DNA from: an uncultured Dehalococcoidia bacterium
GTDB lineage: Bacteria > Chloroflexota > Dehalococcoidia > Lucifugimonadales > UBA3495
Length of the DNA stretch: 64,000 bases
Direction: 5' to 3'
NCBI GenBank assembly: GCA_951813535.1
Contig: OX638345.1
Coordinates: 4,022,608-4,086,607, forward strand
The notes beneath the pieces were generated by a model, which was given only the letters and a program-made list of their open reading frames with translations, searched no databases and had not been told where the DNA came from. Both the position numbers and the translations under genes were made by a program. This document shows, piece after piece, positions 58,239-64,000 of this stretch (positions are counted from its first letter, which is position 1; every line of letters starts with the position of its first letter).

Positions 58239-59390
58239 ATGCCATTGCACTTCATCGAGGCGGAACTGGCCGGCCGCAGGGAGAAAGTCGCGTCGGAACT
58301 GCGGCAGCGGGGCCTGGCCGCCCTGCTGATCTTCCGGCAGGAAAGCATGTACTACCTGACGGGCTACGACACCACCGGCTATTCCCAGTTCCAGTGCCTC
58401 TACCTGGGAGCCGACGGCCGGCTGATCCTGCTCACCCGGTCCGCCGACCTGCGGCAGGCGCGGTTGACCTCGGTGATCGACGACATCCGTATCTGGGTCG
58501 ACAGTGCCGACAGCAACCCGGGCGAGGACCTGTGGCAGATCCTGGAGGAGCAGAGCTGCACCGGCCAGCGCCTGGGCATCGAGCTGGACGCATGGTGCCT
58601 CACCGGCGCCCGATGGGACTACGTGCGGGCTGCCATCGAAGATCACTGCGACTACGAGGACTGCAGCGAACTGGTGAGCCGGTTCCGCTTGGTCAAAAGC
58701 GACGCCGAGATCGAGTATGTCAGACGCGCGGCAGCCCTGGCCGACGATGCCCTGGCGGCGGCACAACAGCTGGCCAAAGCGGGCACGCCGGAGCAGGACG
58801 TGCTGGCCGGTATGCAGTCGGCGGTGTTCCAGGGTGGCGGCGACTACGCGGCCTCCCGCTTCATCATCGGCTCCGGCGAGAACGCCCTGATGGTGCGCAA
58901 TTTCACCGGCTATCGCACTCTGGAGGCCAGCGACCAACTGCAACTGGAGTTCGGCGGGGCCTACCGGCACTACCACTCCTGCCTGATGCGCACGATCCTC
59001 ACCGGCGAGCCCAGTGACCAGCAGATCGCCATGCACGCCGCCTGCTGCGACGCGCTGCAAGCCTGCAAGGACTCGGCCCGACCCGGCTCCACCTTCGGCG
59101 ACATTTTCGCCGCCCACGCCGACTCCCTGGACCGCTCCGGTTTCGGCGAACACCGGCTCAACGCGTGCGGCTACAGCCTGGGCGCGCTGTATCCGCCCAC
59201 CTGGATGGACTGGCCCATGATCTTCCGGGACAACCCGGTGGTCGTGCAGCCCAACATGGTCATCTTCATGCACATGGTCCTGCTGGACTGGGAGCGCAAG
59301 CTGTCCATGGCGGTGGGCGACACCGTGCTCGTCACGGCCGACGGTTGCGAGACCCTGACCAGGATGGGCACGGATTTGACGGTAAATTGA
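58239..59390 (+). CDS. M24-family protein, creatinase/ectoine-hydrolase-like, metal site lost
   Basis: 383 residues. The N-terminal creatinase domain (LIFRQESMYYLTGYDTTGYSQFQ) and a pita-bread C-terminal domain (SDAEIEYVRRAAALADDALAAA) are clear. Where aminopeptidase P has Asp-Asp-His-Glu-Glu, this protein reads LEFGGAYRHYHSCLMRT, CGYSLGALYPPTW, FMHMVL and LSMAVGDTVL, so none of the usual ligands is kept. That is as in creatinase and related C-N hydrolases. GGAGGGACCGAC precedes the ATG. Followed by an MBL hydrolase 44 bases on. The substrate is probably a guanidino, ectoine-like or amide compound. Confidence 0.8.
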   Translation: MPLHFIEAELAGRREKVASELRQRGLAALLIFRQESMYYLTGYDTTGYSQFQCLYLGADGRLILLTRSADLRQARLTSVIDDIRIWVDSADSNPGEDLWQILEEQSCTGQRLGIELDAWCLTGARWDYVRAAIEDHCDYEDCSELVSRFRLVKSDAEIEYVRRAAALADDALAAAQQLAKAGTPEQDVLAGMQSAVFQGGGDYAASRFIIGSGENALMVRNFTGYRTLEASDQLQLEFGGAYRHYHSCLMRTILTGEPSDQQIAMHAACCDALQACKDSARPGSTFGDIFAAHADSLDRSGFGEHRLNACGYSLGALYPPTWMDWPMIFRDNPVVVQPNMVIFMHMVLLDWERKLSMAVGDTVLVTADGCETLTRMGTDLTVN

Positions 59391-59434
59391 TCTACTCAAC
59401 CAGCAAACCAATCAGGATACGGTGAGGACAACAA

Positions 59435-60295
59435 ATGGCTGACATCTACACCCTGGGCGCCGGAACGCCGACGCCGACACCGACGCGCTTCGGAAGTTCC
59501 CATGTGCTCAAGCTCGGCGACCAGCACCTGATGTTCGACTGCGGGCCGGCCACCACGCACAAGTTGGTCAAGGCGGGCCTGTTCCCCACCCAGGTGGACC
59601 ACCTCTTCTTCACGCACCACCACTTCGACCACGATATCGACTACCCCTGCTTCCTGCTGTGCCGCTGGGACCAGAGCGTCGGCAAGGAGAACCAGTTGCA
59701 GGTCTTCGGCCCCGACCTCACGGAGAAGATCACCGAGGGCATCATCGGCGAAAACGGCCTGTTCTCCCACGACTGGAAGGCCCGGGTGAACCACCCCCTC
59801 AGCCAGGCGGTCTTTGTCAACCGCGGCGGCACCCTGCCCCGACCAGCGCCGTCAGTGTCGGCAACGGACGTCGGCCCGGGCAAGGTCTTCAGCGGGCCGG
59901 ACTGGGAGGTGATCGCCGCGCCGGCCGAGCACGTGCAGCCCTACCTGGATTCCCTGGCTTATCGGGTCGACACGCCCGACGGCAGCGTGATCTTCACCGG
60001 AGACACCCAGCCCTGCGACACGGTGACCGAGCTGGCCCGCGGCGCCGACATGATGCTCTGCATGTGCTGGGACGACCAGGCGGTGATGGACAGCAACGGC
60101 GAGGCCGGCGGCCAGTGCGGCACCACCGGCGCGGCCCGCATGGCCCAGGCCGCCGGCGTGAAGAAGCTGGTGCTGGTGCACATCGGCCCCCACCTGTCCG
60201 GCCACGGCCCCATGGAGCAGGGCATCGGCGACATCAGCCGCATCTACGACGGGGAGATCGTGTTCTCCGAAGAGTTGATGCGGATTTCGCTGTAG
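59435..60295 (+). CDS. MBL-fold metallohydrolase
   Basis: 286 residues. THHHFDHDIDYP at 60-71 is the HxHxDH zinc motif, AAPAEHVQPYLDSLAYRVDTPDGSVIFTGDTQPC has the next His and Asp, and LVLVHIGPHL the last His. It belongs to the RNase Z-like/aryl-sulfatase group, like the MBL gene at 40627. No signal peptide. The gene follows the M24 gene on the same strand and precedes the convergent amidohydrolase, within a block of catabolic enzymes. Substrate unknown. Confidence 0.83.
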   Translation: MADIYTLGAGTPTPTPTRFGSSHVLKLGDQHLMFDCGPATTHKLVKAGLFPTQVDHLFFTHHHFDHDIDYPCFLLCRWDQSVGKENQLQVFGPDLTEKITEGIIGENGLFSHDWKARVNHPLSQAVFVNRGGTLPRPAPSVSATDVGPGKVFSGPDWEVIAAPAEHVQPYLDSLAYRVDTPDGSVIFTGDTQPCDTVTELARGADMMLCMCWDDQAVMDSNGEAGGQCGTTGAARMAQAAGVKKLVLVHIGPHLSGHGPMEQGIGDISRIYDGEIVFSEELMRISL

Positions 60296-60310
60296 GCGCG
60301 GGCCGCTGGA

Positions 60311-61327
60311 TCAGTCGCTGATGCCGTACACCCGCATGGCGGTGTCGTGGAACAGTGCGGCGCGTTCTGTTGCCGTATAGCCGGCGGAGAGCCGCTTGAA
60401 GGCGTTGAACAGCACGTTGTAGGAGTATGACGGCTTGTCCACCGGGAAGTTGCTCTCGAACATGCAGCGGTCCGGTCCGAACTGCTCGATGCAGTAGTTC
60501 ATCAGCGGGCCCAGCGTCCCGGCCAGTTCCTCGGAGCCGATGGGTGTCTCCCGGTCGTCCCAGTTGTACCCGTAGCGGACCTGCCCGACACCGCCCAGCT
60601 TGATGACGACGTTCGGGCACTGGGCCACCTCGGCCACGCCACGTCGCCACGCGGGGAGCACCTCGTCATCCCGATTGGCGTAGGGGCCGACCCGAACCAG
60701 ACCCCCTATGTGGTTCAGGACGATGGTCAGGTCTGGCACGGCGCGGGCGAACTCTGCCAGCTCGGGCAGCTGCGGATGATACAGGGAGTTCTCCAGCACC
60801 AGGCCCATCTCGGCCATGACCCTGGCGCCGGCCCGGTAGCCGGCCGTGGAAAGGGCGCCCCGGATGTCCCGCTGCACCAACTCCGGGCTGGCGTCCCATC
60901 CCGTCGAGTGTCGGACGCCCCGGAACCGGCCCGGACTGGCGGCCACCATCGCTTCCAGCACGGGACGCGCGGCGTCGCCCAGCTTCAGGTCAGCGTGACC
61001 GATGATGGCGGCGGCGGCTTTCGTGGGCCCGTGGCTGCCGGTGGCGGCCTCGCCAGCGATGGTCTCGATATATTCGACCTCGCCCACCGGCCGCATCTCC
61101 TCCGGCCCGTCCTGGCGGTACTCGCAGCGCACCTCGATGAACACCGTGGAGCGGACGTTGTGCCCGCTGCCCACGTCGGCGGACAGCTCGGGCAGGAGGT
61201 ATCGCTGGTACGCGGGCGGCTCCGGGCGCGATACCCAGAAGTGGTGGTGCGTGTCGCAGATCGGTAGATCCGGCTCCAGCGTCTCCTCGACGGTTTGCGC
61301 CAGCCAATCCTCGCCTTTCAGTACCAT
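60311..61327 (-). CDS. amidohydrolase_2-family hydrolase or decarboxylase
   Basis: 338 residues from ATG 61327 (GAGGGGG upstream). CDTHHHFW holds the first metal pair, TVFIEVRCEYR and VRHSTGWDA the central region, IVLNHIGG the next His and RCMFESNFPVDKPSYSY the closing acidic motif. This pattern matches the amidohydrolase_2 group that includes L-fuconolactonase, 2-pyrone-4,6-dicarboxylate lactonase and ACMSD-like enzymes; the FESNFPVDK motif favours lactonases. The reading frame to 61432 is open but has no ribosome site. Confidence 0.83.
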   Translation of the reverse strand: MVLKGEDWLAQTVEETLEPDLPICDTHHHFWVSRPEPPAYQRYLLPELSADVGSGHNVRSTVFIEVRCEYRQDGPEEMRPVGEVEYIETIAGEAATGSHGPTKAAAAIIGHADLKLGDAARPVLEAMVAASPGRFRGVRHSTGWDASPELVQRDIRGALSTAGYRAGARVMAEMGLVLENSLYHPQLPELAEFARAVPDLTIVLNHIGGLVRVGPYANRDDEVLPAWRRGVAEVAQCPNVVIKLGGVGQVRYGYNWDDRETPIGSEELAGTLGPLMNYCIEQFGPDRCMFESNFPVDKPSYSYNVLFNAFKRLSAGYTATERAALFHDTAMRVYGISD

Positions 61328-61523
61328 GTCGTTCCCCCTCGGTGTTATCGGGTGATCCGATACTACCACGGGCGATTTTGCTTTCAGCCACCAACGGGGA
61401 AAGTTGCGGCACATCTTCCTTGCGCCACGCAAAAGGGGTAGCCGCCGCCGCCGTTGCGCCTATAATGGCGGCCAAACCGAGCCGAACGTCGAGCCGCGCG
61501 TTGTACGTGCCACAGGAGGCGAC

Positions 61524-61961
61524 ATGGCAGTCTTGAAAATTGAAGGCGTGACCCACTGGTCCATCCCGGTGAACGACCTGAACGAAGCCGAAGAGTTTTA
61601 CGGAGAGTTGCTGGGCCTGGAGCCCAAGGGCCGGCTGGGCAACAGCGTCATGTCGTGTTTCAACGTCGGCGACCACAACATCCTGCTGTGCGAGCGCTCC
61701 AGCGCAACGGACGGTTCGCTGGCCGATAACGGCGGCGCGCACCACTCGTTCACCGTATCGCCCGAGACCTTCGACGCGGCGTGCAAGGAGTTCCGCCGGA
61801 GGAGCATCAGGATCGACCACCTGACCTACCGCGGACAGGGCTTCTTCACTGGCCGAGAGCTGTATTTCTTCGACCCCAGCGGCAACCGGCTGGAACTGCG
61901 TGACCCCACCTGGACGGCAGGAATGCCCGAGCCACCGTTCGAGGAATTGGCCGGCGATTAG
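61524..61961 (+). CDS. VOC-family dioxygenase/glyoxalase-like protein
   Basis: 145 residues. VTHWSIPVNDLNEAEEFYGELLGL is the first beta-alpha-beta module; GAHHSFTVSPETFDAACKEF and LYFFDPSGNRLELRDP give the second, with the usual Glu ligand in the last strand. His in VTHW, His in AHHS and Glu in RLEL are likely metal ligands, as in extradiol dioxygenases and fosfomycin-resistance-type proteins. ACAGGAGGCGAC precedes the ATG. Substrate unknown; the setting is aromatic or amide catabolism. Confidence 0.85.
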   Translation: MAVLKIEGVTHWSIPVNDLNEAEEFYGELLGLEPKGRLGNSVMSCFNVGDHNILLCERSSATDGSLADNGGAHHSFTVSPETFDAACKEFRRRSIRIDHLTYRGQGFFTGRELYFFDPSGNRLELRDPTWTAGMPEPPFEELAGD

Positions 61962-61969
61962 GTGATGCA

Positions 61970-62103
61970 ACTCGCATGGATGGACAGGATGAACGGGATT
62001 GAGTTGATCGATTGTGATCACCACGACGCATATTGCCTCATCCCGTCTATCCTGTGTATCCATGCAAATTGCTTGATTTAGGTGTGCCAGTAAATACGTG
62101 TGA
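61970..62103. repeat. dispersed inverted-repeat element, type B, copy 2
   Basis: GCATGGATGGACAGGATGAA near the left and ATCCTGTGTATCCATGCAAA near the right match the interior arms of the type B copy at 13667. The right border TACGTGTGAG (62094-62103) resembles its end; the left border is diverged. It lies between the VOC and SnoaL-like genes. Confidence 0.6.
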
Positions 62104-62137
62104 GGCCGATGCGTGCATCGACGGAGGAACGTAAGCC

Positions 62138-62602
62138 ATGAGCCTGGAAGACATCGAACGCCGGCTGCGCGCCCTGGAGGACGTTGAGGAGATCAAGCGC
62201 CTCAAGGCCCGCTACTGCGCCTACTGCGACGACAACTACGACGCCGACGCAATCGCCAGCCTGTTCGTTGAGGACGCGGTCTGGGACGGCGGGATAAGGG
62301 GCAAGGCCGAAGGGCGCGATGGCATCCGCGAGTTCTTCATTAACGCACCCAACCGTCTGCCCTTCGCCGTCCACATGGTGACGAACCCCATCATCGAGGT
62401 GAATGGAGATACCGCCACCGGCATCTGGTACCTGTTTCAGCCGTGTACCTACGCTGACGGCAACCGGGCAGTCTGGGGTTCGGCCAGATACGACGAGGAA
62501 TACGTCAGGGTCGACGGTGTATGGATGTTCAAGAACCTGAAGCTGACGTCAAACTTCTGGACGCCCTTCGACCGGGGATGGGTCGAAGCGCAATTCGTGT
62601 AG
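62138..62602 (+). CDS. nuclear transport factor 2 (SnoaL-like) family protein
   Basis: 154 residues. LEDIERRLRALEDVEEIKRLKARYCAYCDDNYDADAIASLFVEDAVWDGG is the classical SnoaL_4-like N-terminus, and GREGIREFF-like (here GRDGIREFFINAP) and TATGIWYLFQPCTY follow. Such cone-shaped alpha+beta proteins are polyketide cyclases, dehydratases or small subunits of ring-hydroxylating enzymes. GGAGGAACGTAAGCC precedes the ATG. It is 93 bases ahead of an HpaB-type monooxygenase gene and may work with it. Cytoplasmic. Confidence 0.82.
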   Translation: MSLEDIERRLRALEDVEEIKRLKARYCAYCDDNYDADAIASLFVEDAVWDGGIRGKAEGRDGIREFFINAPNRLPFAVHMVTNPIIEVNGDTATGIWYLFQPCTYADGNRAVWGSARYDEEYVRVDGVWMFKNLKLTSNFWTPFDRGWVEAQFV

Positions 62603-62695
62603 TCAGGTTCACATCCAACCGCAGACATAGAGCAGTTGCAACGATCCAGGGCGAAAGCCGCCGATTGGATTTGCGCCATCGGGAGAAGGTGAGAT

Positions 62696-64000
62696 ATGCG
62701 GACCGGGGCTGATTACAAAGAGAGCCTGCGCGACGGGCGCGACGTCTGGGTGCTGGGCGAGGGTCGCGTCGAGGACGTCACCACCCACCCGGCCACGGCG
62801 GCCATGGTGGACGAGTACGTGGCCTGGTACGACCGCCACTTCGACCCCAACTGGCAGGACATCCTGCTGACTCCGCCGGATGCCAACGGCCAGCGACGTT
62901 CGGTCGCGATGACCCCGCCGCAGACTCCCGAGGATTTGAAGCGCCTCGGAAGGGAGATCAGCGCCGTCCATTTCATCACCGGCGGAAACATGACCCACAC
63001 GCCCGGCTACGGCGAGCTCATCTCCCTGGGCTTGCAGAACGTGATGAAGCGGCTGGACAACTCCTCTGAGGATATTGCCAAGGCGGAGGAGTACCTGGAG
63101 TACGTGTCCGACAGCGGCAGGTTCGTCACCTACGCCGGCGGTGGGCCGCTGATCGGCACCCGGCTCCGTCCTGATGAAAGCGAACGCGCGGCGCTCAAGC
63201 TGGTCAGCGAAACCGCCGACGGCATCGTGGTCAGCGGCAAAATCCAGATGCACACCAGCACGCCCTTCGCCGAGGACTTGCTGATCTCCACCCGGAACGA
63301 CATGCCAGCGGGCAGCGGGCGGCACCTCTGGTTCATCGTGCCGGTCAACGCGCCCGGCCTGCGGGTGGTGTCGCGCCGCGCCGCCGCCAGGCACAAGAAC
63401 CTGTTCATGTCGCCGCTCAGCGGCCGGTTTGACGAGCTGGACTCAATGGTCTGGATGGAGGACGTTTTCATCCCCCGCAACCGAGTATTCACGGGCGAGG
63501 CGTCGGACCGCAACCGGAAGCAATCGCTGGTGTGCTGGATGCTTTGGCACCACAGCTACGGGTGGCTGGCCAAGGCGGAGCTGACCCTTGGCCTCGGCCT
63601 GGCCCTGGCTGAGATCATGGGCCTCAAGGACAGTCCGCAGACCATCGAGCAACTCGTCGAGATGACCGTCAACGTCCAGACCTCTCGCACCTGCATGAGG
63701 GCGGCGGAATTGGATCAGGAAACGTCGGTCAGCGGGCATCCCCTGGCAAACCAGATCCATGTGGCCGCTGCCGGCGTCAACACCCTCAAAGTCCGCCAGC
63801 GCATGGGCGAAATCCTGCGCGGCCTGCCCGGTTCGTCGCTGATCAACGCGCCGGCCGACACCGACTTCGCGGACCCAGCAATGGCCGCTGAGTTGGAGGA
63901 CGCCTTCGGCGGCGGCGGCTACAACGCCATGCAACGGGCGGCGCTGCTGCAGTTGGCCTGGGACCAGGTGTCATCCGGCCTGGACGGACGCGAGGCGGCT
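62696..64000 (+). CDS. 4-hydroxyphenylacetate 3-monooxygenase family (HpaB-like), 3' end missing
   Basis: 435 codons lie in the window; the frame is still open at the right edge. The ATG at 62696 follows GGGAGAAGGTGAG. MRTGADYKESLRDGRDVWVLGEGRVEDVTTHPA is the HpaB N-terminal signature; DETADGIVVSGKIQMHTSTP-like sequence (SETADGIVVSGKIQMHTSTP), LWFIVPVNAPGL and VWMEDVFIPRNRVF match the acyl-CoA-dehydrogenase-like FADH2-binding fold, and a helical C-terminus follows. HpaB enzymes hydroxylate phenols ortho to OH with FADH2 from a partner reductase, not seen here; some relatives are 4-hydroxybutyryl-CoA dehydratases, but the Fe-S Cys set of those is not visible. Likely catabolic. Confidence 0.85.
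   Translation, partial: MRTGADYKESLRDGRDVWVLGEGRVEDVTTHPATAAMVDEYVAWYDRHFDPNWQDILLTPPDANGQRRSVAMTPPQTPEDLKRLGREISAVHFITGGNMTHTPGYGELISLGLQNVMKRLDNSSEDIAKAEEYLEYVSDSGRFVTYAGGGPLIGTRLRPDESERAALKLVSETADGIVVSGKIQMHTSTPFAEDLLISTRNDMPAGSGRHLWFIVPVNAPGLRVVSRRAAARHKNLFMSPLSGRFDELDSMVWMEDVFIPRNRVFTGEASDRNRKQSLVCWMLWHHSYGWLAKAELTLGLGLALAEIMGLKDSPQTIEQLVEMTVNVQTSRTCMRAAELDQETSVSGHPLANQIHVAAAGVNTLKVRQRMGEILRGLPGSSLINAPADTDFADPAMAAELEDAFGGGGYNAMQRAALLQLAWDQVSSGLDGREAA

Noticed and set aside
57129-59411. A 760-codon minus-strand frame joining the phosphotriesterase-like protein to upstream sequence
   Set aside because: The upstream 440 codons are antisense to the M24 gene and have no domain; a good ribosome site marks the real start at 58088.

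Overview
High-GC bacterial DNA with strong third-position G/C bias. The broad set of catabolic hydrolases, oxygenase-like cupins, VOC and NTF2-like enzymes, plus a small-type PurL, a DUF3179 lipoprotein and DUF2277, suggests an uncultured Chloroflexota genome, possibly SAR202/Dehalococcoidia-like. This placement is inferred from gene content; no rRNA or phylogenetic marker was tested.

Layout. 0-6 kb: amidohydrolase, two alpha/beta hydrolases and a PLP aminotransferase. 6.4-11.5 kb: a minus-strand acyl-CoA carboxylase operon resembling methylcrotonyl-CoA carboxylase (leucine breakdown), with a branched-chain-amino-acid-type binding lipoprotein between its subunits and the biotin carboxylase and biotin carrier as separate overlapping genes. 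11.6-19 kb: SLC13 permease, mycothiol-isomerase-like protein, TypA, M20 hydrolase and RidA, separated by copies of a dispersed inverted-repeat element. 20.3-22.1 kb: an AT-richer FRG/DUF262 pair, then a decayed 5' piece of dinB and the intact dinB. 24-26 kb: bicupin dioxygenase and carboxymuconolactone-decarboxylase-like protein. 25.9-28.9 kb: three decayed insertion sequences (IS5, IS630, IS5), two of them carrying the same 24-nt palindromic insert, ending near a tRNA-Leu(CAA).

29.6-39.7 kb is core: YqeY, purQ, an EamA transporter, purL, a deoxyribosyltransferase-like protein, a NYN/LOTUS RNA-biology protein, a phosphoesterase, prmC and prfA. 39.8-47.6 kb: small envelope proteins, an MBL hydrolase, a 2-hydroxyacid dehydrogenase with two HicB-like proteins, an AT-richer OLD-type ATPase, a ThDP enzyme, DUF2277 and two tautomerase-superfamily proteins. 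47.7-50 kb: a secreted protein and a DUF3179 lipoprotein whose only interruption is a TGA at the first Cys of its CxxC motif, followed by a SECIS-like hairpin (candidate selenocysteine).

50-55.8 kb: tRNA-Ser(GGA), IS1380 and IS110 remnants and a SIR2-HerA antiphage module whose SIR2 gene has a nonsense codon. 55.8-64 kb: a catabolic neighbourhood (M19 dipeptidase, phosphotriesterase-like hydrolase, creatinase-like M24 protein, MBL, amidohydrolase_2, VOC, SnoaL-like, HpaB-type monooxygenase running off the end).

The least explained items are the candidate selenoprotein, the FRG/DUF262 pair, the 24-nt inserts in two transposases, and the inverted-repeat element family with direct-repeat flanks.
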